64,000 nt of DNA, from the NCBI RefSeq assembly GCF_042683665.1, contig NZ_JBHUOO010000010.1; one strand, written 5' to 3'. This DNA comes from Leeuwenhoekiella polynyae. Its GTDB lineage: Bacteria > Bacteroidota > Bacteroidia > Flavobacteriales > Flavobacteriaceae. A program made the position numbers and the translations under genes. Positions 44,792 through 53,104 of the stretch are shown here, piece after piece. The notes under the pieces are model-generated. The model saw only the letters and a program-made list of their open reading frames with translations, was not told the origin of the DNA and did not search any database. Every line of letters starts with the position of its first letter. Positions within the stretch are counted from its first letter, which is position 1.

Positions 44792-45835
44792 ATGGAAGAA
44801 CATAAAAATCAAGAAAACTTAAATTTGAATCAGGAGCAACCGCAAACGTCGCCTGAACCTTCAGAAAATCTCGAGTTTCAAAATAGAATTCCGCTGGAAG
44901 ATTTACGCAAAAGTGTAGATGCATTGAAAGCTGAACTCGCAAAGGTGATTGTGGGTCAGCACGAGTTTATAGAACTACTTATTGTAGCCTTACTAACAGA
45001 CGGTCACGTTCTCATTGAAGGCGTACCGGGCATTGCAAAAACCGTTACGGCCAAGTTATTTGCAAAAACACTCAATACCGCTTTTAGTCGCATTCAGTTT
45101 ACGCCAGACTTGATGCCAAGTGATGTTTTAGGAACTTCAGTACTGAACATGAAAACCAGTGATTTCGAGTTTAAATACGGTCCTATTTTCTCAAATATCG
45201 TGTTAATAGATGAGATCAACCGCGCTCCGGCAAAAACACAAGCTGCACTTTTTGAAGTGATGGAAGAACGTCAGATTACCATTGACGGTCATAAATATGA
45301 GTTAGAAAAACCATTTATAGTTTTGGCAACGCAAAACCCCATTGAACAAGAAGGAACCTATGCCCTGCCTGAAGCACAACTAGACCGTTTTCTATTTAAA
45401 ATAAAGGTTGAATATCCTGATCTTGAAGATGAAATCTTAATTCTTAAAAGTCAGAATGATAGAAAGGGTTCACAGATGGAAGTTGTAAACGCTATTCTAT
45501 CACCAGAAAAACTTCAGGAATATCGCGATCAAACCCGTCAGATTCTGGTAGAAGAAAAAATACTGAATTACATCGCTTCAATTACGGTTAAATCCAGAAC
45601 ACATCCACATTTGTATTTAGGAGGTTCGCCTCGTGCTTCCTTAGCCATTATGAATTCGGCTAAAGCATTTGCAGCCATAAATGGTCGGGACTTTGTGACC
45701 CCGGAAGATGTAAAGAGAGCCGTAACTCCTGTTTTAAGACACCGTGTCATTCTCTCTCCAGAACGTGAGATGGAAGGTATGACGCCAGAAACCGTTATTG
45801 AGATGCTTGTTCAATCTGTAGAGGTACCTCGCTAG
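44792..45835 (+). CDS. MoxR-family AAA+ ATPase
   Basis: 347 residues. An acidic, disordered start of about 30 residues is followed by a MoxR AAA_3 core. Walker A is EGVPGIAKTVTAK, Walker B is VLIDEINRAPAKTQAALFE, and sensor 1 is VLATQNPIEQEGTYALPEAQ. The C-terminal lid is present. MoxR proteins act as chaperone-like ATPases with DUF58/VWA partners, and that partner is the next gene, starting in the stop codon (1-nt overlap). Confidence 0.95.
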   Translation: MEEHKNQENLNLNQEQPQTSPEPSENLEFQNRIPLEDLRKSVDALKAELAKVIVGQHEFIELLIVALLTDGHVLIEGVPGIAKTVTAKLFAKTLNTAFSRIQFTPDLMPSDVLGTSVLNMKTSDFEFKYGPIFSNIVLIDEINRAPAKTQAALFEVMEERQITIDGHKYELEKPFIVLATQNPIEQEGTYALPEAQLDRFLFKIKVEYPDLEDEILILKSQNDRKGSQMEVVNAILSPEKLQEYRDQTRQILVEEKILNYIASITVKSRTHPHLYLGGSPRASLAIMNSAKAFAAINGRDFVTPEDVKRAVTPVLRHRVILSPEREMEGMTPETVIEMLVQSVEVPR

Positions 45836-47175
45836 TGCGCATTATAAACTTCATAAAAAGTCTGTATTTAGGCAAACGCGTATTCTACGTGCTTGCCGTA
45901 CTTATTGTGCTTTTTTTATTTTCATATTGGGTTCATGTGCTATATCCTGTAGCTTTAGTTGGGTTGTTTCTTTTAGCTATTGCTGCGGTTTTTGACAGCA
46001 TTTTATTATTTAAAAAGAAAGATGGAATTCTTGCAACTCGGGAGTTACCTGAGAAATTCTCAAACAGTGATCTCAATGAAGTACCCCTGAGTATTCAGAA
46101 CAAATACGGTTTTAAAATCGCTTACAATATCATTGATGAAATCCCGGTACAATTTCAAAAACGAGATTTTCTCAAATCGGGAAGTATTCCGGCGCGAGCC
46201 AAAAAATTGATTATATATCAATTAAGACCTGTTGATCGCGGAGTTTACACATTTGGCAAACTCAATATTTATGTAAGCTCTCCGCTCAATTTTGTAAAAC
46301 GAAGATTTTCCTTCGGAAAAGATCAGACTGTAAAAGTCTACCCTTCTTTTGTACAAATGAAGAAATATGCCTTTCTGGCTATTGACAATAAACTGACACA
46401 ATTCGGTCTTAAGAAGATTCGTCGTATTGGTCATACGATGGAGTTTGAGCAAATCAAAGATTATGTGAGCGGTGATGATGTGCGCACGATCAACTGGAAA
46501 GCCACGGCAAAACGCGGCAATCTGATGGTTAATCAATTTCAGGACGAAAAATCACAACCGGTTTATTCGATTATAGATGCCAGCCGGGTGATGAAAATGC
46601 CTTTTGAAGGGTTAACCTTGCTCGATTATGCCATCAATAGCGCTTTAGCCTTTAGTAATATAGCATTGAAAAAGAATGATAAAACCGGTTTATTGACGTT
46701 CAGTAACACGATTCATAATCATCTTGCTGCAAGTAGCAAAAAAACACATCTCAATACAATTTTAGAGGTTTTATATTCAATTAAAACTAATTTTCTGGAT
46801 AGTGATTTTGGCAGATTGTATGCTGAAGTAAAACGTAAAATCACACATAGAAGTCTTTTATTGCTGTATACTAACTTTGAACACTTGAGTGCTTTAGAGC
46901 GTCAACTCCCCTATTTAAAAGGTCTTGCCCAAAAACATGTCTTGGTTGTCATCTTTTTTGAAAATACAGAACTTGATAATCTGATTTCAAAAAAAGCAAC
47001 CAGCACTCCTGAAATCTATCATAAAACCATTGCTCAAAAAATGGATTATGATAAAAAGCTCATGGTAAAAGAACTTGAGAAACATGGTATACAAGCTGTT
47101 TTAACCAAACCTGAAGATCTTTCTGTAAAAACAATCAATAAATATCTGGAGATAAAAGCACGGGGAATTATTTAA
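45835..47175 (+). CDS. DUF58-domain protein
   Basis: 446 residues from a GTG start that shares a base with the MoxR stop. Two N-terminal membrane helices (about 15-60), then a beta domain. The DUF58 signature is IKDYVSGDDVRTINWKATAK, followed by a VWA-like fold (YSIIDASRVMKMPFEG, where DxSxx is incomplete). It is the MoxR partner and last gene of the operon. Transcription probably ends before the thrS promoter 57 nt on. Confidence 0.93.
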   Translation: MRIINFIKSLYLGKRVFYVLAVLIVLFLFSYWVHVLYPVALVGLFLLAIAAVFDSILLFKKKDGILATRELPEKFSNSDLNEVPLSIQNKYGFKIAYNIIDEIPVQFQKRDFLKSGSIPARAKKLIIYQLRPVDRGVYTFGKLNIYVSSPLNFVKRRFSFGKDQTVKVYPSFVQMKKYAFLAIDNKLTQFGLKKIRRIGHTMEFEQIKDYVSGDDVRTINWKATAKRGNLMVNQFQDEKSQPVYSIIDASRVMKMPFEGLTLLDYAINSALAFSNIALKKNDKTGLLTFSNTIHNHLAASSKKTHLNTILEVLYSIKTNFLDSDFGRLYAEVKRKITHRSLLLLYTNFEHLSALERQLPYLKGLAQKHVLVVIFFENTELDNLISKKATSTPEIYHKTIAQKMDYDKKLMVKELEKHGIQAVLTKPEDLSVKTINKYLEIKARGII

Positions 47176-47231
47176 GTTTTAAATACCCCGAAATTTTAAA
47201 TTTTCAATATTCAATTTCTCCCGAAAGCCCT

Positions 47232-47239
47232 TATATTTG
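47232..47239 (+). promoter_or_regulatory. -7 element of the thrS-infC promoter
   Basis: TATATTTG followed by CAGCC matches TAnnTTTG, 17 nt before the thrS ATG, so the leader is very short. No T-box or other riboswitch is seen. Confidence 0.55.
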
Positions 47240-47256
47240 CAGCCTAAATTTTTATT

Positions 47257-49203
47257 ATGATCCAAGTTACTTTGCCAGACGGCAGCGTAAAAGAATTTGA
47301 AAGCGGAGCAACACCTTTTGATGTTGCAAACAGTATAAGTGCAGGACTTGCGCGTAATGTTATTTCTGCGAAATACAATAAGCAAACCATAGAAATAACG
47401 ACCCCACTTACCGAGGACGGTTCTTTGGTATTGTACACTTGGAATGATGATGAAGGTAAAAAAGCATTCTGGCACTCTTCTGCTCACATTTTAGCGCAAG
47501 CTTTAGAAGAATTATATCCATGGGTTAAACTAACCATTGGACCGGCCATTGATAAAGGGTTTTACTATGATGTAGATCTTGGTGATCGCTCGTTAAGCGA
47601 GAATGACTTCAAAAAGATCGAAGATAAAATGCTTGAAATTGCCCGAGGAAAACATGAGTTTTCTATGCGTAGCGTTTCTAAAGCAGATGCTCTCGAACTT
47701 TACAAAAAACAAGAAAATCCATACAAGGTTGAATTGATAGAAAACCTTGAGGACGGCACAATCACCTTTTGCGACCACGATACGTTTACAGATTTATGTC
47801 GAGGTGGACACTTACCCAATACCGGTTTTGTAAAAGCAGTTAAGTTGATGAGTGTTGCAGGGGCTTACTGGCGCGGTGATGAAAACAAACCACAACTTAC
47901 ACGTGTTTACGGTATTTCATTCCCAAAACAAAAAGACTTAAAAGAATATTTAGAGCTTCTTGAAGAAGCTAAAAAGAGAGACCATAGAAAATTAGGAAAA
48001 GAACTTCAGTTGTTTACTTTTTCTCAAAAAGTAGGTCAAGGTCTGCCATTATGGCTGCCTAATGGTGCCGCTTTGCGCGAACGCTTAGAGAACTTTTTAA
48101 AAGCTGCTCAGAAAAAAGCAGGATATGAGATGGTGGTTTCGCCACATATTGGTCAAAAAGAGTTATACGTGACTTCTGGTCACTATGCCAAATATGGTGA
48201 AGACAGTTTTCAGCCTATAACTACTCCTGCGGAAGGCGAAGAGTTCTTATTAAAACCTATGAACTGTCCGCATCACTGTGAGATTTACAATGCAAATCAA
48301 TGGAGTTATCGTGATTTACCAAAGCGTTTTGCAGAATTCGGAACGGTTTATCGTTATGAACAAAGCGGTGAACTTCACGGACTTACACGTGTGCGTGGGT
48401 TTACTCAAGATGATGCACACATCTTTTGCACTCCAGATCAGCTCGATGAAGAATTTATGAAAGTAATAGACCTGGTACTTTATGTATTTGGTTCTTTAGG
48501 TTTTGAAAACTTTACAGCTCAGGTTTCGTTAAGAGATCCTGAAAACAAAGAGAAATACATCGGTTCTGATGAAAACTGGGCAAAAGCCGAAAACGCAATT
48601 ATAAATGCAGCAAAAGCTAAAAATCTTAACTATGTTGTAGAAACTGGGGAAGCCGCTTTTTACGGCCCTAAGCTAGACTTTATGGTAAAAGATGCATTAG
48701 GTCGCAGCTGGCAGTTAGGAACAATTCAGGTAGATTATAACCTTCCTGAGCGTTTTGAACTGACGTATAAAGGCAGTGATAATGAGGAGCATCGCCCGGT
48801 TATGATACACCGTGCACCCTTTGGAAGTATGGAGCGTTTTGTTGCTATTTTATTAGAACATACCGGCGGAAACTTCCCGTTGTGGCTTATGCCAGTACAA
48901 GCCAGTGTGTTAACACTCAGTGAAAACTATGAGAATTACGCACAAAATGTATTAACTTTGCTCGAAAATAACGAAGTTCGCGCCACGATAGATGATCGTG
49001 GAGAAACCATGGGAAGGAAGATCAGAGAAGCAGAAATGCAAAAAACTCCTTTCATGCTCATAATTGGTGAAAAAGAATCCAATGATGGTACGGTTTCTGT
49101 ACGTAAACACGGTGGAGAGGATTTAGGAACGATGACAGTTGCAGAATTTGCAGAAATCATCAATACTGAAATCTCCAAGACATTAAAGAAATTTGAAGTT
49201 TAA
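47257..49203 (+). CDS. thrS: Threonyl-tRNA synthetase
   Basis: 648 residues, full length. TGS domain (1-60, MIQVTLPDGSVKEFESGATP). Editing domain with HSSAHILAQALEELYP and TDLCRGGHLPNTG. Class II catalytic core with NCPHHCEIY (zinc ligand Cys/His) and the FRYEQSGELHGLTRVRGFTQ-like motif 2. Anticodon-binding domain from about 540. It charges tRNA-Thr. First gene of the conserved thrS-infC-rpmI-rplT group. No leader structure for autoregulation is evident. Confidence 0.98.
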   Translation: MIQVTLPDGSVKEFESGATPFDVANSISAGLARNVISAKYNKQTIEITTPLTEDGSLVLYTWNDDEGKKAFWHSSAHILAQALEELYPWVKLTIGPAIDKGFYYDVDLGDRSLSENDFKKIEDKMLEIARGKHEFSMRSVSKADALELYKKQENPYKVELIENLEDGTITFCDHDTFTDLCRGGHLPNTGFVKAVKLMSVAGAYWRGDENKPQLTRVYGISFPKQKDLKEYLELLEEAKKRDHRKLGKELQLFTFSQKVGQGLPLWLPNGAALRERLENFLKAAQKKAGYEMVVSPHIGQKELYVTSGHYAKYGEDSFQPITTPAEGEEFLLKPMNCPHHCEIYNANQWSYRDLPKRFAEFGTVYRYEQSGELHGLTRVRGFTQDDAHIFCTPDQLDEEFMKVIDLVLYVFGSLGFENFTAQVSLRDPENKEKYIGSDENWAKAENAIINAAKAKNLNYVVETGEAAFYGPKLDFMVKDALGRSWQLGTIQVDYNLPERFELTYKGSDNEEHRPVMIHRAPFGSMERFVAILLEHTGGNFPLWLMPVQASVLTLSENYENYAQNVLTLLENNEVRATIDDRGETMGRKIREAEMQKTPFMLIIGEKESNDGTVSVRKHGGEDLGTMTVAEFAEIINTEISKTLKKFEV

Positions 49204-49219
49204 TTAAAATTATATAGCC

Positions 49220-49777
49220 ATAGCAATACGTAGAAAAAGATCAAGAGGACCGGCAAGAGTCCAGAAGACAGACCAACACAATATCAACCAAAAAATTCGT
49301 GCTCGTGAAGTACGCCTTGTAGGTGATAATGTAGAAATGGGGATATACCCTACTAGCAAAGCACTTGACATCGCTCAAGAGCAAGAACTAGACTTAGTAG
49401 AGATCTCTCCTAATGCAGAACCACCTGTTTGTAAGGTGATGGATTATAAGAAATTTGTTTACGAACAAAAGAAGCGTGAAAAAGCAATAAAAGCTAAAGC
49501 GTCTAAAGTTGTCGTTAAAGAAATTAGATTTGGTCCTAACACAGATGATCACGACTACGAGTTTAAAAAGAAACATGCTCTAAAGTTTCTTGAAGAAGGA
49601 GCAAAGTTAAAAGCTTATGTTTTCTTTAAAGGGCGTTCAATTATTTACAAAGATCAAGGTCAGATTTTGCTACTTCGCTTAGCGCAAGATCTTGAAGAGT
49701 ATGGTAAAGTTGAGCAGATGCCTAAATTAGAAGGGAAACGTATGATTATGTTTCTTGCACCTAAGAAAACAAAATAA
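49220..49777 (+). CDS. infC: Translation initiation factor IF-3 (non-ATG start)
   Basis: 185 residues if started at the ATA at 49220. This gives MAIRRKRSRGPARVQKTDQH, the conserved flavobacterial IF-3 beginning, and then NQKIRAREVRLVGDN. The first ATG in frame (49337) would remove about 39 conserved residues, and an in-frame stop at 49205-49207 blocks earlier starts. Another ATA at 49214 is a less likely alternative. The rest is standard: N-domain with ELDLVEISPNAEPPVCKVMD and C-domain with IRFGPNTDDHDYEFK. A rare start codon is how infC controls itself in many bacteria. Confidence 0.93.
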   Translation: MAIRRKRSRGPARVQKTDQHNINQKIRAREVRLVGDNVEMGIYPTSKALDIAQEQELDLVEISPNAEPPVCKVMDYKKFVYEQKKREKAIKAKASKVVVKEIRFGPNTDDHDYEFKKKHALKFLEEGAKLKAYVFFKGRSIIYKDQGQILLLRLAQDLEEYGKVEQMPKLEGKRMIMFLAPKKTK

Positions 49778-49803
49778 AAGTCTAATAGACTTTTTAAAAT
49801 ATA

Positions 49804-49833
49804 AATCCCGACCTTTTTTAAAAGGCCGGGATT
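49804..49833 (+). terminator. Hairpin after infC (terminator or attenuator)
   Basis: AATCCCGACCTTTT/AAAAGGCCGGGATT stem followed by GTTTTGAT, 27 nt past the infC stop and 63 nt before rpmI. It would set the level of L35/L20 readthrough. Confidence 0.65.
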
Positions 49834-49896
49834 GTTTTGATAGTAAAAAATCAAGACAAACAGTAATAAGCGGAATAATTAAATAAACTAGGAATT

Positions 49897-50094
49897 ATGC
49901 CTAAAATGAAAACAAAAGGCAGTGCTAAAAAGCGTTTTAAGCTTACAGGTACTGGTAAAATCAAAAGAAAGCACGCGTTTAAGAGTCACATCTTGACTAA
50001 AAAGTCTAAGAAACGTAAGCTAGCGTTAACTCACGATACTTTGGTACACAAAGCTGACGAGAATAACGTGAAAATTATGTTACGTCTTAAATAG
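49897..50094 (+). CDS. rpmI: 50S ribosomal protein L35
   Basis: 65 residues, strongly basic. MPKMKTKGSAKKRFKLTGTG is the L35 signature. Position after infC and before rplT is universal. Confidence 0.98.
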   Translation: MPKMKTKGSAKKRFKLTGTGKIKRKHAFKSHILTKKSKKRKLALTHDTLVHKADENNVKIMLRLK

Positions 50095-50203
50095 GAACGT
50101 AACCGGTTCAATTATTTTATAAACCCTGGAGTTGGGCAAAACGAAAATATAAGAGTTTTAAAAGTGGTGCTTGTCACCCGCCTGCTACAAAAACAATTAA
50201 ATT

Positions 50204-50548
50204 ATGCCAAGATCAGTAAATTCAGTTGCTTCTAGAGCCCGTAGAAAAAAGGTGATGAAGCAAGCCAAAGGTTACTTTGGAAGACGTAAAAACGTCTACA
50301 CAGTTGCAAAAAATGCGGTTGAAAAGGCTATGCTTTATGCATACCGTGACCGTCGTCAAAAGAAAAGAAACTTCCGTGCACTATGGATTACTCGTATTAA
50401 TGCGGGTGCTCGCATGCATGGGATGTCTTATTCACAGTTTATGGGCAAAGTTAAAGCTGCAAACATCGAACTTAACCGTAAGGTATTAGCAGATTTAGCA
50501 ATGAATCACCCAGAAGCTTTTGAAGCAATCGTAAGTAAAGTAAAATAA
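50204..50548 (+). CDS. rplT: 50S ribosomal protein L20
   Basis: 114 residues, basic. MPRSVNSVASRARRKKVMKQ and the RRQKKRNFRALWITRINAGA signature identify L20, an early-assembly 23S rRNA-binding protein. The 109-nt gap from rpmI holds a small hairpin (ggtg/cacc) but no recognised L20 operator. Confidence 0.98.
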   Translation: MPRSVNSVASRARRKKVMKQAKGYFGRRKNVYTVAKNAVEKAMLYAYRDRRQKKRNFRALWITRINAGARMHGMSYSQFMGKVKAANIELNRKVLADLAMNHPEAFEAIVSKVK

Positions 50549-50588
50549 GGCTAACGCCTAATTAATTAACAATACTCCGCTTATAAAC

Positions 50589-50619
50589 AAAAAGCCCGAT
50601 CGTTTAATCGGGCTTTTTC
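50589..50619 (+). terminator. Terminator after rplT
   Basis: AAAAAGCCCGAT-CGTTTA-ATCGGGCTTTTT perfect stem with T-run; also serves the convergent OsmC gene. Confidence 0.92.
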
Positions 50620-50635
50620 ATTTTATGCTACATAA

Positions 50636-51040
50636 CTACTTCCAATTAAAGATTACCGCTTTTTCCATATCAGGATGCAGACTATTTAATACAGGACACG
50701 TTTTGGCTGTGTTTTCAAGAATCTTTCGGTCTTTATCGTTATGAACTCCTTGCAAGTTTAATTCAATTTCTATACGAGCGATTCTGCGGGGTTCTGCATT
50801 CATAATTTTAGTCACAGATGCTGTTGAACCTTTAAGTTCTACTCCGTCTAATTGGGCTGCTTTTATACCCATTACTGTAAGCATACAACTCGCTAATGCA
50901 GTAGCTACTGTATCTGTAGGAGAAAAAGCTTCTCCCTTACCATTGTTGTCAGTTGGAGCATCCGTAATAAATTTATCCCCAGATTTGAGATGCTCCCATT
51001 CCGTTCTTAGATCACCTAAATAAACAACTCTACTAGTCAT
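50636..51040 (-). CDS. OsmC-family protein (peroxiredoxin-like)
   Basis: 134 residues. The two redox cysteines of OsmC/Ohr proteins are present: Cys52 in ALASCMLTVMGI and Cys115 in AKTCPVLNSLHP. Members reduce organic hydroperoxides. The sub-branch (OsmC versus YhfA-like) is not decided. It follows the LysM gene by 3 nt and likely shares its transcript. Confidence 0.93.
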   Translation of the reverse strand: MTSRVVYLGDLRTEWEHLKSGDKFITDAPTDNNGKGEAFSPTDTVATALASCMLTVMGIKAAQLDGVELKGSTASVTKIMNAEPRRIARIEIELNLQGVHNDKDRKILENTAKTCPVLNSLHPDMEKAVIFNWK

Positions 51041-51043
51041 ATT

Positions 51044-53023
51044 TTAATCTTTTAAAAATAAAGACGATGAAGATTCAGCCGGAATCTCAACTACTATTTC
51101 TTCCAGATCCTGACCATATTTTAAAATATATGCAGCTGTATTAAAATACCCTGCTGATACCGGATCCTGAATATAATTAAATTTATTCTCAACATACTCA
51201 GTACTGTATCCTGCATCTGCTGCATCATATAAACTTTCTGATGCGGCTAATCGCAATAAAGTATCAAAAGTTATGTCATAACCTCTTACCGCATAACTGC
51301 TAGGAATATAACCGTATTTTCTTTCGTAAGCTTCAATAAACGACTTCTGACCAGCCCCATAAGCTCTGTCTACAGAAGGAAAGTGAAAGTTCAACTTCAT
51401 CAGTGTAATATTAGAAACATCATCACTTTCATAAGCTGAACCCTTATTGGTAGTCATCAAGGTGATCTTTCTATTTTCTGATATTTGTGTTGATAAACTC
51501 GTCGTTACATTACTAATTAAAGCAATATCGTTAGTCTCAAGAATCACCCAATTATCTATAGTTTGAGATAATTTTGCCGTAAGATCACTAGCTCTCAAAT
51601 ACGAGCCATTATCTGATGATTTAGGAAATACAACCTTAGCATCAGGATACATGGCTAAAACCTCATTCTTAATACTCTGGTTTTTTGAATCAGCTATAAC
51701 AACTATATTCTTGCCTTTACCCTGTAATTTTATGTACCGAAGCATTTCTTGTTTTAAAATCTCATCATCTGGTCTTGACTGAAACATATTAGAACTCATC
51801 GCTACATTAGGAACAATTGGAGATACAACTGGAATAGAACGACCTTTAAGAAGCTGACTTGCCTTTTCTACGTTTGAAGTTAGAAGCGGGCCCACAACAG
51901 CATTCATTTTTGAAAAGTCATTGCTGTTGATTAGATTTTCAATTTTACGATCATTCCCCGCTTTACCATCTCCTCGAGCATATTGTGTATCGTAGACATA
52001 AAGATTTGAAGAAATACCTAAAGCTTTAGCAGAATCTATCGCCATAAGAGCTCCGCTGTAAAAGTCTAAGGCGATATTCATTACACGATCTTTTTTAATC
52101 ACAGATTTACGCACATCAGCCGTATCAATTTCTGTTTTACCTAGATTAAAAGGAAGCATCAACGCAATATTCTTGGTTGACCTGTTTGTCAAATTATCAG
52201 CAAGCTTTATTGCACCACCGTTTACAGTTACAGCTGTTTCGGAACCCAATTTAGATTTAGGTAATTTGAGAATCATTCCACTTTTAAGACCATCTTCAAG
52301 AGCGGGATTAAGCGTTATCAATTCTGCTTTTGTCATATCCCATCTTTGGGTTAGTCTAAACAAGTTTTCTTTTGGCTTTACCTCATAAAATCCAAATATA
52401 CTGTCTTCTAAAACAGCATCTTTTGCATAAGATTTATCCGGCACATTGATAATATCACCTATCTGCAAACCATCTTCTATACCAGGATTCATCATCTCAA
52501 GTTCTGCTATGGTAATTCCATACATTGAAGCTAAACCATATTTAGTTTCTTTAGGCTTAACGATATGTTTTCTATTAGTAACAGCAGGTTTAGCCGTCTC
52601 ATCAACCACTACTGTTTCGGTATTAGGAAGTTTTACGATCTCACCATTTCTCAATTCGGCACTATACAAATGCTTATTATAGCGTTTTATCTCAGATTCT
52701 GAAATATTATATTTTTTTGAAAGACTATACAAGGTCTCCCCTTTTGCAACTGTATGCAATATATATTTACCATCAGCACTTATTTCTGAACCACCAGGAA
52801 CAGATTTACCTCCCGGAAGGATAAGCACCAATCCCGGATAAAGATTTCCCTTAGCTTCAGGATTTAAGCGATAAATCTCATAAACGGTGACATTATACTT
52901 ATTAGCAATACTGGAAACAGTCTCGCCATCGCGCACCTGATGACTTGCATATTTTTGTTGACCTATACTTGAACAACTGAATACAACAAATATAAAAACG
53001 AATAAAATGGTGATGTTTTTCAT
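51044..53023 (-). CDS. LysM-repeat lipoprotein with periplasmic-binding-protein-like domain
   Basis: 659 residues. Lipobox FVVFSC (Cys17). Four LysM repeats (about 26-70, 90-133, 150-193, 214-255; for example HTVAKGETLYSLSKKYNISE). The C-terminal part, about 280-640, resembles the type I periplasmic-binding fold (NAVVGPLLTSNVEKASQLLK, PVVSPI, YGYIPSSYAVRGYDITFDTL), as in LpoA-like or branched-chain amino acid receptors. LpoA-type partners activate penicillin-binding proteins, so a peptidoglycan role is plausible (inference). It has its own transcript, because a strong hairpin separates it from guaA. Confidence 0.85.
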   Translation of the reverse strand: MKNITILFVFIFVVFSCSSIGQQKYASHQVRDGETVSSIANKYNVTVYEIYRLNPEAKGNLYPGLVLILPGGKSVPGGSEISADGKYILHTVAKGETLYSLSKKYNISESEIKRYNKHLYSAELRNGEIVKLPNTETVVVDETAKPAVTNRKHIVKPKETKYGLASMYGITIAELEMMNPGIEDGLQIGDIINVPDKSYAKDAVLEDSIFGFYEVKPKENLFRLTQRWDMTKAELITLNPALEDGLKSGMILKLPKSKLGSETAVTVNGGAIKLADNLTNRSTKNIALMLPFNLGKTEIDTADVRKSVIKKDRVMNIALDFYSGALMAIDSAKALGISSNLYVYDTQYARGDGKAGNDRKIENLINSNDFSKMNAVVGPLLTSNVEKASQLLKGRSIPVVSPIVPNVAMSSNMFQSRPDDEILKQEMLRYIKLQGKGKNIVVIADSKNQSIKNEVLAMYPDAKVVFPKSSDNGSYLRASDLTAKLSQTIDNWVILETNDIALISNVTTSLSTQISENRKITLMTTNKGSAYESDDVSNITLMKLNFHFPSVDRAYGAGQKSFIEAYERKYGYIPSSYAVRGYDITFDTLLRLAASESLYDAADAGYSTEYVENKFNYIQDPVSAGYFNTAAYILKYGQDLEEIVVEIPAESSSSLFLKD

Positions 53024-53037
53024 TGTGGTTATTTTTT

Positions 53038-53073
53038 AAACCAATACCTCATAAAACTATGAGGTATTGGTTT
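53038..53073 (-). terminator. Terminator of guaA
   Basis: Perfect 15-bp stem AAACCAATACCTCAT / ATGAGGTATTGGTTT with a 6-nt loop; minus-strand T-run follows. Confidence 0.88.
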
Positions 53074-53104
53074 GAAAATGATTTTGTAAAATTAAAAATT
53101 CAGT

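Noticed and set aside
47179..47487. 102-codon minus-strand frame over the start of thrS
   Set aside because: It lies inside thrS coding sequence and its promoter; composition is that of an antisense shadow.
49337..49777. Shorter infC beginning at the first ATG
   Set aside because: It would delete the conserved N-terminal region of IF-3 that is readable upstream in the same frame.
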